Shown: one piece after another, positions 1 through 5,492 of the stretch
Numbering within the stretch: the first letter of the stretch is position 1
Layout of the letters: every line of letters begins with the position of its first letter
Assembly: GCA_002455175.1 (NCBI GenBank)
Contig: DKKJ01000226.1
Coordinates: forward strand, 9,830-15,562
Length of the DNA: 5,733 nt
DNA from: Opitutaceae bacterium UBA6669
GTDB taxonomy: Bacteria; Verrucomicrobiota; Verrucomicrobiia; Opitutales; Opitutaceae
Direction: 5' to 3'
Program-made: the position numbers and the translations under genes
The notes under the pieces: model-generated
The model's input: the letters and a program-made list of their open reading frames with translations, nothing else
What the model was told of the DNA's origin: nothing
Database searches by the model: none

Positions 1-1
1 A

Positions 2-73
2 GTCAGCCATGGAAACACCGTTGCTATCCTCAAGGATGGGACAGAACGGCTGAGCGCGACCGACATGGTGTGA
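2..73 (+). CDS. Possible C-terminal end of an upstream gene (partial, unknown)
   Basis: An open frame enters from the left edge and ends at a TGA at 71-73. Its 23 visible residues finish with the sequence VAILKDGTERLSATDMV. The composition, with mixed hydrophobic and charged residues and no run of rare residues, looks more protein-like than the competing frame that stops at 109-111, which is rich in Arg, Trp and Pro. I cannot assign a family from so short a tail. If real, this gene converges on the LysR gene, and the 78-bp gap between their stops holds an inverted repeat that could end both transcripts. It could also be a chance open frame. Confidence 0.3.
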   Translation, partial: VSHGNTVAILKDGTERLSATDMV

Positions 74-110
74 TCGTCCAGGTTCCCCCCCGCTACCGAA
101 CGATCCGGTG

Positions 111-147
111 ACGCTGATCGATATCTGACGCGGAAACGATCAGCCGT
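111..147. terminator. Inverted repeat in convergent gap, possible bidirectional terminator
   Basis: The 8-base arm GCTGATCG (113-120) is perfectly complementary to CGATCAGC (137-144), separated by 16 bases. An alternative register adds ACG (111-113) pairing with CGT (145-147) across a one-base bulge. It lies between the stop of the upstream plus-strand frame and the stop of the minus-strand LysR gene, where a shared terminator would be expected. Neither strand shows a T-tract after the stem, so it is not a classical intrinsic terminator. A 12-base perfect palindrome, GGCTCGCGAGCC (156-167), follows inside the last LysR codons and might add to the structure. Confidence 0.3.
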
Positions 148-151
148 TCAC

Positions 152-1054
152 TCAGGGCTCGCGAGCCTCGGGAAGATCCATTGACAGCGTTTCGACGAAC
201 TTACGCATGGCCGGAGTAAGAACACGACCCTTGCGATAGAGGATCGCCAGAGGTCGGGTGAAGTCTTTTCCCTTAAATTTCAACAAGGACAGCGTACCCT
301 GTTTGCATTCTTGCAATACCGTGGCCTGCGGAACGATGGCGATGCCGTGATCGATTTCCACCGCACGTTTTACCGTCTCAATGTTGTCGAACTCCATCAC
401 CGGTTCGATCTCAAGCTTGTTGTCCCGGAAAATCTGGTCGACCGCCTTCCGCGTGGGAATGTCAGGGTCAAACCCGATGAATTTCTGCGCTGCCAGATCC
501 TTGAGCTCGATCTCGCCGGTGTGCTTGGTCAAAGCATGGTTGGGGTGAGTGATGAGTACCAACTTGTCATTCCGAAACGGAATGACCTCGATCTGCCGCT
601 GTTTGACCGGAAAAGCCACGAGGCCAAAGTCGACGGAGTTATGCAGGATATCCTCATAGACCAAGTTCGAGCGCCGGTACTCCACCCGTACGTTCACAGA
701 CGGATAGTCGTTGAGGAATCGCTTGATGTACGGAGGCAGTTCGTGAAGACCGATCGAATAGATGGTCGAGATGCGAATCATCCCACTGATCACCTTCTTC
801 ATTTCCTGTAGCTCGGAAGCCAGCTTGTCGTACGTATGCAGCACCTCCTTTGCGGACTCATAAACACGCTGCCCCTCACGCGTCAGCTGGAACTGCTTCT
901 GGCTGCGGTCGATGAGCAACGTCTTAAAATGACGCTCCATTGCTCGTGCCTGCTGGCTCACCGCGGATTGAGTGATGCCATTGATCTTGGCAGACTTCGA
1001 AAAACTCTTGGTCTCCACTAAATCCGCGAAAATCTTGAAATTCTCAATCTGCAT
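152..1054 (-). CDS. LysR-family transcriptional regulator
   Basis: This is a 300-residue protein of normal length for a LysR-type DNA-binding regulator, which acts in the cytoplasm as a dimer or tetramer and responds to a small effector. Residues 1-62 form the winged helix-turn-helix: FADLVETKSFSKSA, then ITQSAVSQQ as recognition helix, then LTREG in the wing. Residues 65-90 are the linker helix. Residues 91-295 form the periplasmic-binding-protein-like effector domain, including DNIETVKRAVEIDHGIAIVP (223-242), a stretch typical of the CysB/CbbR-like side of the family. The ATG at 1052-1054 puts the helix-turn-helix at the usual distance from the N-terminus; only a weak CGGA precedes it. The gene is divergent from yggS with a 70-bp gap, a standard arrangement for autoregulation and control of the neighbour. 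The effector and regulon cannot be read from the sequence. The protein looks most like verrucomicrobial LysR proteins from memory. Confidence 0.93.
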   Translation of the reverse strand: MQIENFKIFADLVETKSFSKSAKINGITQSAVSQQARAMERHFKTLLIDRSQKQFQLTREGQRVYESAKEVLHTYDKLASELQEMKKVISGMIRISTIYSIGLHELPPYIKRFLNDYPSVNVRVEYRRSNLVYEDILHNSVDFGLVAFPVKQRQIEVIPFRNDKLVLITHPNHALTKHTGEIELKDLAAQKFIGFDPDIPTRKAVDQIFRDNKLEIEPVMEFDNIETVKRAVEIDHGIAIVPQATVLQECKQGTLSLLKFKGKDFTRPLAILYRKGRVLTPAMRKFVETLSMDLPEAREP

Positions 1055-1124
1055 AAGTTATCCGGGGGCAGCTAACGTATAAAACGTTCTTATCATTCAG
1101 CAACCCATTAAAATCCCTTTTTGA
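1055..1124. promoter_or_regulatory. Divergent lysR/yggS promoter region with palindromic operator candidate
   Basis: This 70-bp AT-rich gap must contain the minus-strand promoter and probably the plus-strand one. A perfect inverted repeat, AACGT-N5-ACGTT, spans 1074-1088. A second pair, GTTA (1057-1060) and TAAC (1073-1076), sits next to it, and ATAAGTTAT at 1053-1061 overlaps the LysR start codon. Weak core promoter matches include TATAAA at 1078-1083 for the plus strand and, on the minus strand, TTGCTG (complement of 1098-1103) with 16 bases to TATACG (complement of 1076-1081). Both -10 candidates fall inside the AACGT palindrome, so a bound regulator could block them. LysR proteins commonly bind dyad sites in divergent gaps of this kind. 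The hexamer matches are poor, and assigning them as promoters is inference. Confidence 0.45.
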
Positions 1125-1835
1125 ATGCAAACGACCTATGAACAATTCTGCGCGGCGGCAGAGGGTGTGATGGCGCAAATTGCTGACGCCTGCGACCGAG
1201 CAGGCCGCGCCCGGAATGAGGTCGCACTGCTCGCGGTGACTAAAACTCATCCGGCCACCGCTGCCGAATACGCATGGCGTTATGGGCTTCCTCGCGTGGG
1301 CGAGAATCGCGTTCAAGAAGCCGCGGAAAAGCGTCCCCTCGCACCTCCAGGGCTAAAGTGGGACCTCATCGGCCATTTGCAGTCGAACAAAGCCAAGCTA
1401 GCCGCAGATCTTTTTGACCGCGTGCAAAGTGTGGACAGTGAAAAACTTCTTTTGGCACTGGAGCGCGCCGCCGCCGCCCGGAGCAAGCAACTCGCGATTC
1501 TTCTTCAAATTAATGCTGGCAATGATCCCGCCAAATTCGGGGCTGAGCCGGAAGACGCAGAACGGCTCTTGGAGACGGCACTCCGACAACCTCATTTGCA
1601 CGTCGAAGGGTTGATGACTATCGCCCCCTTGAGCGAGGATCCTTCAGTGGCTCAGCGCACCTTTGCACGCCTGCGCTCGATTCGCGACGATCTCCAAACG
1701 CGTTTGCGCGTTTCACTGCCGGAGCTGTCCATGGGCATGAGTGGAGATCTCGCCGCCGCGGTCGCTGAAGGCAGCACTCTCGTCCGCGTGGGCACCGCTC
1801 TATTCGGATCGAGGCCCTCATCGCCTGCCGCCTGA
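1125..1835 (+). CDS. yggS: YggS/PLPBP-family pyridoxal phosphate homeostasis protein
   Basis: This cytoplasmic protein binds pyridoxal 5'-phosphate on an alanine-racemase-like TIM barrel without known catalytic activity, and in other bacteria it maintains PLP and amino-acid/2-oxoacid balance. The 236 residues match the family length. Diagnostic blocks appear in order: LLAVTKTH with PLP Schiff-base Lys40, GENRVQE (59-65), WDLIGHLQSNKA (79-90), INAGNDPAKFG (129-139), GLMTIAP (162-168), and the phosphate-binding LSMGMSGD (201-208) followed by AEGSTLVRVGTALFG (214-228). The ATG at 1125 gives a normal N-terminal helix, but the upstream bases are AT-rich with no Shine-Dalgarno motif. It heads the plus-strand run of four genes; 65 bp separate it from the next start. 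In many bacteria yggS neighbours proC or cell-division genes, so this context with a SirB1-like gene and aroE is lineage-specific. Confidence 0.95.
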   Translation: MQTTYEQFCAAAEGVMAQIADACDRAGRARNEVALLAVTKTHPATAAEYAWRYGLPRVGENRVQEAAEKRPLAPPGLKWDLIGHLQSNKAKLAADLFDRVQSVDSEKLLLALERAAAARSKQLAILLQINAGNDPAKFGAEPEDAERLLETALRQPHLHVEGLMTIAPLSEDPSVAQRTFARLRSIRDDLQTRLRVSLPELSMGMSGDLAAAVAEGSTLVRVGTALFGSRPSSPAA

Positions 1836-1876
1836 GCGCAGACAAGTCCGCTATCCCCTTTCCTGTTGCACGTCTC

Positions 1877-1892
1877 GGGAAAGAAATTTCCC
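1877..1892 (+). promoter_or_regulatory. GAAA-tetraloop hairpin before the SirB1-like gene
   Basis: GGGAAA (1877-1882) and TTTCCC (1887-1892) are perfectly complementary and enclose GAAA, a stable GNRA-type loop. The stem ends 8 bases before the GTG start at 1901, in the position normally held by the ribosome binding site. There is no following T-tract, so a terminator role is unlikely. A role in translation initiation, mRNA processing or stability of the intercistronic segment is inferred from position only. Confidence 0.35.
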
Positions 1893-1900
1893 TAGTCCGC

Positions 1901-2764
1901 GTGGCCCAACCTTCGTTTGATCCTCCGCGTAAAGACGCACTCCGTGCTCTGCTCGACGACCCATCGTCGCACACGCGCGACGGATTGCTGCGGCTTTTCG
2001 CGCAAGAATCGGCGGCGGCAGAGTCTTTTTTAAAGGAGCTGGTTTCTGGTCAAAACCGTTTGTTGGCCTCACACGCCCGCTGGTTCCTTGACGAGCTAAA
2101 TCTAGGCGATCCGGTCGAAGCCTTTCGCACCTTTATCCGGGGATTAAATTATGAGCTCGAAACGGGCTCGTTGCTCATGGCGCGCACGGTTTACAAAGAC
2201 GTCGACCTGCCAGCGTGCGCCTCGCGCCTGGACGAGATCGCCGCTCGCTGCCGTGAATTGATCGCAGAGCCGTGCAGTGCCCGTGAAAAGTGTCGCATCA
2301 TCAATCGCGTCCTCTTTCACGACTACGAATTTCACAGCAACCTCGAGCACTATTCAGATCCTGAAAACAGCTTTCTCCACCGCGTATTGCAGCGTCGCAA
2401 GGGCATCCCCATTTCCCTGTGCATCGTCTATCTTCTCGTGGCCAGACGACTAGGATTCGCGTTGGAACCCGTGGGACTTCCGACCCATTTCGTCATGGGA
2501 TGCTTTCTCGAAGAACGTCCCTTTTTCATTGATGCCTTTGACGGCGGCACGTTGCGCACGCGAGAAGAGATGATGGTGCGGTTTAAACTGTACCAAACGA
2601 CCGCAGGCAACTTTCTCGCTCCCACCCCTCTGCGCGAAGTCCTCTGCCGCAGCTGTCGTAACCTGGTCAATCATTACACCGCAGCGGGCAGTTTAGAACG
2701 AGCGAAGTTGTTCGCTCGTTTTGTGGAAGATTTCGAAAGCGCCCATCCCCGCTTCCCCGCCTAG
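1901..2764 (+). CDS. SirB1/transglutaminase-like (Transglut_core2) family protein
   Basis: This is a 287-residue cytoplasmic protein with no signal peptide or membrane segment. An N-terminal helical region (about 1-125) precedes the SirB1-type transglutaminase-like core. The core shows INRVLFHDYEF (134-144), YSDPENSFLHRVLQRRKGIPISL (about 151-173), LVARRLGF (179-186), GLPTHFVM (192-199) and FIDAFDGG (209-216). Cys174, His196 and Asp211 are visible candidates for a transglutaminase-like triad. The SirB1 family is poorly characterised, so no reaction is assigned. The C-terminal 45 residues form a helical pair resembling the TPR-like tail common in this family. The start is GTG at 1901; no upstream ATG fits and no Shine-Dalgarno motif is seen. 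It follows yggS by 65 bp and precedes aroE by 13 bp, suggesting co-transcription. Confidence 0.85.
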   Translation: MAQPSFDPPRKDALRALLDDPSSHTRDGLLRLFAQESAAAESFLKELVSGQNRLLASHARWFLDELNLGDPVEAFRTFIRGLNYELETGSLLMARTVYKDVDLPACASRLDEIAARCRELIAEPCSAREKCRIINRVLFHDYEFHSNLEHYSDPENSFLHRVLQRRKGIPISLCIVYLLVARRLGFALEPVGLPTHFVMGCFLEERPFFIDAFDGGTLRTREEMMVRFKLYQTTAGNFLAPTPLREVLCRSCRNLVNHYTAAGSLERAKLFARFVEDFESAHPRFPA

Positions 2765-2777
2765 GGCTCGCATTTTC

Positions 2778-3683
2778 ATGGCATCCGTCCTCACGTTGGC
2801 AGACTTGGATCGCTGGTCTTTCGAGGGAACCGCCCTCGCGGTCCTGGGATTTCCCATCAAGCATTCGATCAGCCCCGCCATGCATACGGCGGCGTTGAGC
2901 GAAATGGCCCAAAGCGATGAGCGCTTTTCGAAGTGGACCTACGTCCGCTTCGAGGTCCCGCCGGAGCACCTAGGTGAAGCGCTGCGACGACTCCACGCCA
3001 AATCATTCTACGGCTTGAATCTGACCGTGCCGCACAAGGTTCTGGCCTGCGCTTTGGTTGAGGAGATCGATCCCGCTGCCCGGCCGATCGGTGCGGTCAA
3101 TACGCTGCGTCGCACGGCACGCGGTTGGCAGGGCTTCAACACCGATGGATACGGCCTAGCAAAAGCCGTCCAAGAAACACTTGGGCTGTCGCTGACCGAC
3201 CGCCCCATTGTCCTCCTCGGTGCGGGAGGAGCCGCCCGGGGGGCTGCCGTCGAATGCTTACAACGCGGCTGCCAATCGCTATGGATTGGAAACCGAACGC
3301 GAGAAAACCTCGATCGGCTCCTTTCCGATCTCACACCCCTGGCCAAAAACACGGTGCTGCGGGGCTTCGACCCAACGCAGCCGGATCTTCCCTGCCCCCC
3401 CAACGCGTTAATCATCAACGCCACGAGTGCTGGCTTAAAGTCGGATGATCCTCCCCCCGTCGATCTGAGTAAGCTCGACCGGCCCGCAGGGGTCTACGAC
3501 ATGATTTACAATCCGCCGGTCACACCTCTTCTAGCGGCAGCACGCGCTTTGGGAATTCCTACGGCTAACGGTCTTTCTATGCTGGTGCATCAGGGGGTTC
3601 GCGCCCTCGAAATTTGGTCCGAAGCCTCCGTTCCGGTCCTCGCGATGCAGACAGCAGCCCAAGACGCCATGCGCCTCCGGTGA
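2778..3683 (+). CDS. aroE: Shikimate dehydrogenase (NADP+)
   Basis: AroE catalyses NADPH-dependent reduction of 3-dehydroshikimate to shikimate, the fourth step of the shikimate pathway, in the cytoplasm. The 301 residues are slightly longer than the usual 270-290. The substrate domain shows the shikimate-binding SIS motif (Ser30, Ser32), NLTVPHK with catalytic Lys87, GAVNT with Asn108, and FNTDG with catalytic Asp123. The Rossmann domain has the glycine-rich GAGGAARG (148-155) and NRTREN (172-177), whose Asn-Arg-Thr recognises the NADP 2'-phosphate. NATSAG (214-219), YDMIYNPP (240-247) and GLSMLVHQG (265-273) complete the family signature. I chose the ATG at 2778, 13 bp after the preceding stop; an upstream in-frame TTG at 2721 would add 19 unlikely residues and overlap the neighbour by 44 bp. 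All key residues are intact, so it should be active. Confidence 0.96.
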   Translation: MASVLTLADLDRWSFEGTALAVLGFPIKHSISPAMHTAALSEMAQSDERFSKWTYVRFEVPPEHLGEALRRLHAKSFYGLNLTVPHKVLACALVEEIDPAARPIGAVNTLRRTARGWQGFNTDGYGLAKAVQETLGLSLTDRPIVLLGAGGAARGAAVECLQRGCQSLWIGNRTRENLDRLLSDLTPLAKNTVLRGFDPTQPDLPCPPNALIINATSAGLKSDDPPPVDLSKLDRPAGVYDMIYNPPVTPLLAAARALGIPTANGLSMLVHQGVRALEIWSEASVPVLAMQTAAQDAMRLR

Positions 3684-3729
3684 GTGCGGTTTGACTTCCT
3701 CCCTGCTCGCCTCCGGAATCGGGTCACGC

Positions 3730-4641
3730 ATGCTTTCTGCCTACGCTGAGGTCTTTGCTGAATTTCCCTGGCTCTTTCCCACCCTCTCCGCCGTGCTCGG
3801 CGCGATAGTGGGGAGTTTCCTCAATGTAGTGATTTACCGGCTTCCCGCCGGCAAATCCGTAGTCCGCCCAGGATCACACTGCGCGTGCGGCCAACCCATC
3901 GCCTGGTACGATAACATCCCGGTTCTGAGTTGGTTTATCCTGCGGGGTCGGGCTCGGTGCTGCGGTAGAGCCTACTCTTTCCGCTACCCAGCGATCGAAT
4001 TGTTGGTCGCGGCGCTTTTCCTCGCATGCTCGCTTCACTTTCCTCCGGCTAAAGCGGTGGTCGGTTGGATTTTCATGAGCGGCTTGGTCTGTGCGACCTT
4101 CATCGACCTAGACCACATGATCATTCCCGATATCTTTACGATCGGAGGCGGGGTCGTCGGCGTGCTCTTATCATTTGTAGTTCCGAGCCTCCATGGCTTC
4201 GCTACCGACTTTTATCTGGCCGATTCCTTGCGCTCAGGCGTGACCGCCTTACAGGGCCTTTTAATTGGGTCTGGTCTCGTTCTATGGATCGCTCTGCTCG
4301 CCGAAGCCGTCCTAAAAAAGGAGGCCATGGGGTTTGGAGACGTGAAATTCTTGGGTGCCATTGGCGCATTCTGTGGTTGGCAAGGCGCTGTTTTCAGCAT
4401 CTTCGGCGGCGCGATCGTTGGTACGGTCTGGTTTACCCTCGCGGTGATATGGAAAAAACTCTCGGGCTCCACCCGCTCTGTCGCCCCACGAGCGGAAACT
4501 CCGGACGGAAAGCCCGCTGAGATCGGCATCGGCGTCCATGTGCCCTTTGGCCCTATGCTCGCCATCGCTGCAGGTATCTACTTTCTCGTTACACATCACT
4601 GGTTCGATCGCTACCTCGCGCAGTTCTCTATTTTATTTTGA
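3730..4641 (+). CDS. pilD: Type IV prepilin peptidase / leader N-methyltransferase (A24 family)
   Basis: This inner-membrane aspartic protease removes the leader peptide of type IV pilins and pseudopilins and usually N-methylates the new N-terminus. From the ATG at 3730 it has 303 residues; an in-frame TTG at 3691 would add 13. The N-terminal methyltransferase-type domain holds AIVGSFLNVVIYRLP (about 25-39) and a cytoplasmic loop with Cys51, Cys53, Cys77 and Cys78. The A24 peptidase part has FIDLDHMIIPD (Asp126, Asp128, Asp133) and GFGDVK (Asp204), the catalytic aspartate motifs. Hydrophobic segments lie near 15-36, 89-102, 110-127, 136-151, 173-195, 207-241 (probably two) and 273-287. The cysteines are spaced CxC and CC rather than CxxC and CxxC. 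No pilus or secretion gene is adjacent; the gene follows aroE by 46 bp and may share its transcript. No convincing Shine-Dalgarno motif supports either start. Confidence 0.94.
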   Translation: MLSAYAEVFAEFPWLFPTLSAVLGAIVGSFLNVVIYRLPAGKSVVRPGSHCACGQPIAWYDNIPVLSWFILRGRARCCGRAYSFRYPAIELLVAALFLACSLHFPPAKAVVGWIFMSGLVCATFIDLDHMIIPDIFTIGGGVVGVLLSFVVPSLHGFATDFYLADSLRSGVTALQGLLIGSGLVLWIALLAEAVLKKEAMGFGDVKFLGAIGAFCGWQGAVFSIFGGAIVGTVWFTLAVIWKKLSGSTRSVAPRAETPDGKPAEIGIGVHVPFGPMLAIAAGIYFLVTHHWFDRYLAQFSILF

Positions 4642-4737
4642 GTTGCGCCAACCACAGGAAGCGGAGTGGGCGATCGGCTCCCGCCGTCGCTAGAAACAGC
4701 GCCACCACGCAAAAGCAATTAAATTACAGATAACAAG

Positions 4738-4766
4738 CGAAGCAGGGCCTCGCGCCCTCGAAGCAG
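4738..4766 (+). repeat. Direct repeat pair flanking a short hairpin
   Basis: CGAAGCAG occurs at 4738-4745 and again at 4759-4766, offset by exactly 21 bases, about two helical turns. Between and partly overlapping them is the inverted repeat AGGGC (4744-4748) and GCCCT (4754-4758) with a five-base loop. The arrangement could be a protein-binding site upstream of the pyr operon, but it is short enough to have arisen by chance. Confidence 0.3.
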
Positions 4767-4898
4767 CGATCAGCATCGACAGCCGCCAGTAAGCAACCTC
4801 TCGACTGCCTACATTCAGGCGCGGTTCTCGGGGCAGTGATGTAAATGCAAGGCTGTAAAGAGTATGAGAGCGCTCGATCAGTGATTGTCCTTCGGTGA

Positions 4899-4938
4899 CG
4901 TTTCCCGCTTGTCCGTCCCCTAGCGGACCGGCAAAACG
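4899..4938 (+). promoter_or_regulatory. Elongated stem-loop immediately before the pyrR start
   Basis: GTCCG (4911-4915) pairs perfectly with CGGAC (4924-4928) around an eight-base loop. Outside it, CGTTT (4899-4903) pairs with AAACG (4934-4938), with CC/GG (4904-4905 with 4930-4931) possible between. The element ends 7 bases before the preferred GTG start, so it would occupy the ribosome binding region. Its loop does not match the consensus of Bacillus-type PyrR binding loops. If the upstream GTG at 4895 were the true start, this segment would instead be coding. A role in translational control of the pyr genes is inference from position. Confidence 0.35.
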
Positions 4939-4945
4939 AGTCCTC

Positions 4946-5482
4946 GTGTCTGCTGCCAAAACCCTCTCCGCCGCTGAAATCCACACCGCTCTCGACCGTC
5001 TGGCTCGCTCGATTTCCGAACGACACCGCGCCGACTCCAAGGTGGTCCTTCTCGGCATTGCCAACGGGGGCATCACGCTGGCCCGTCGCCTAGGAGCGCG
5101 TCTCGGTCTTAAGCATGTGGGCACAGTGGACATCTCGTTCCATCGCGATGATATCGGGCGCAATCCGATCCCGAAGGAGTTCTCGCCAACGGTGATCCCG
5201 GTAGATGTTACCGGTGCGGTGGTCATTCTCGTTGACGATGTGCTTTTCTCCGGGCGCACGGTCAAAGCCGCCCTGGATGAACTCTTTGATCATGGACGGC
5301 CGGCAAAAGTCGAGTTGGCCGTGTTGATTGATCGGGGATCCCACAAACTGCCCATCGCCGCCGACTACGTTGGTCTCACGCTTGAAGCCCGTGAGGCGGA
5401 GAAAATCCATGTCGTCCTCGACCCCGCTCATCCCGCCAACGACATCGTCCAGATCTCTTCCGCCAAATCTTCTGCCCGCTAA
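4946..5482 (+). CDS. pyrR: PyrR: pyrimidine operon regulator / uracil phosphoribosyltransferase
   Basis: PyrR-family proteins are type I phosphoribosyltransferases that make UMP from uracil and PRPP and, in many bacteria, bind pyr mRNA to control transcription or translation. Starting at GTG 4946 gives 178 residues, the family norm; the longer reading from GTG 4895 adds 17 Pro-rich residues with no family counterpart. Visible features are the first helix with LSAAEIHTALDRLARSI, VDISFHRDD (61-69), IPVDVTG (84-90), the PRPP loop VILVDDVLFSGRT (93-105) and VLIDRG (126-131) followed by LPIAADYVG (135-143). The catalytic core is intact. Several positions that contact RNA in Bacillus subtilis PyrR are different here (Thr18, His22, Thr41, His140, Arg141, Arg146 and Lys152 by eye alignment), so RNA binding is doubtful. 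It lies 10 bp before pyrB, the classic pyrR-pyrB order. Confidence 0.94.
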   Translation: MSAAKTLSAAEIHTALDRLARSISERHRADSKVVLLGIANGGITLARRLGARLGLKHVGTVDISFHRDDIGRNPIPKEFSPTVIPVDVTGAVVILVDDVLFSGRTVKAALDELFDHGRPAKVELAVLIDRGSHKLPIAADYVGLTLEAREAEKIHVVLDPAHPANDIVQISSAKSSAR

Positions 5483-5492
5483 CCTGCGCACC

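Larger units (their letters stand above)
4642..4945 (+). other. 304-bp non-coding gap and pyr leader
   Basis: No credible gene is seen on either strand here; open frames across it have atypical composition or run antisense through PyrR. It contains GTTG-CGC-CAAC right after the pilD stop (4642-4652), an AT-rich patch around 4711-4735, a small hairpin AGGGC/GCCCT (4744-4758) flanked by two copies of CGAAGCAG (4738-4745 and 4759-4766), the palindrome GAGCGCTC (4868-4875), and an elongated hairpin at 4899-4938. The pyr promoter probably lies in this gap. TATGAG near 4863-4868 is a poor -10 candidate and I find no matching -35. No tRNA, PyrR anti-antiterminator consensus or terminator with a T-tract was found. 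Confidence 0.5.

Noticed and set aside
85..91. C7 homopolymer tracts (85-91 and 3395-3401 in aroE) as possible phase-variation sites
   Set aside because: The aroE frame is intact across its tract and the other lies outside a gene; such tracts are too short and ordinary to claim slippage.
2721..2777. Extended aroE start at TTG 2721 giving a 320-residue protein
   Set aside because: The extra 19 residues have no counterpart in AroE and overlap the preceding gene by 44 bp; the ATG at 2778 fits the family N-terminus.
3691..3729. Prepilin peptidase start at TTG 3691
   Set aside because: The ATG at 3730 gives a usual-length N-terminus before the first membrane segment; the extra 13 residues look non-conserved. 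Not fully excluded, since neither start has an SD motif.
4642..4652. GTTG-CGC-CAAC after the pilD stop as an intrinsic terminator
   Set aside because: The stem has only four pairs with a three-base loop, and the T-rich run precedes rather than follows it on the plus strand.
113..4881. Recurring CGATCAG heptamer (113-120 reversed, 137, 2866, 4767, 4875)
   Set aside because: Slightly more frequent than expected, but one copy is in coding sequence, spacing is irregular, and the composition here favours CGATC; I see no evidence for a dispersed repeat.
4895..4945. Extended pyrR start at GTG 4895
   Set aside because: It adds 17 residues rich in Pro and small residues before the conserved first helix; PyrR normally has about 180 residues, matching GTG 4946. 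Not fully excluded.
4690..5265. Long minus-strand open frame across the pyr leader and PyrR
   Set aside because: It is antisense to the well-supported PyrR and has Arg/Ser/Thr-rich composition without recognisable motifs.
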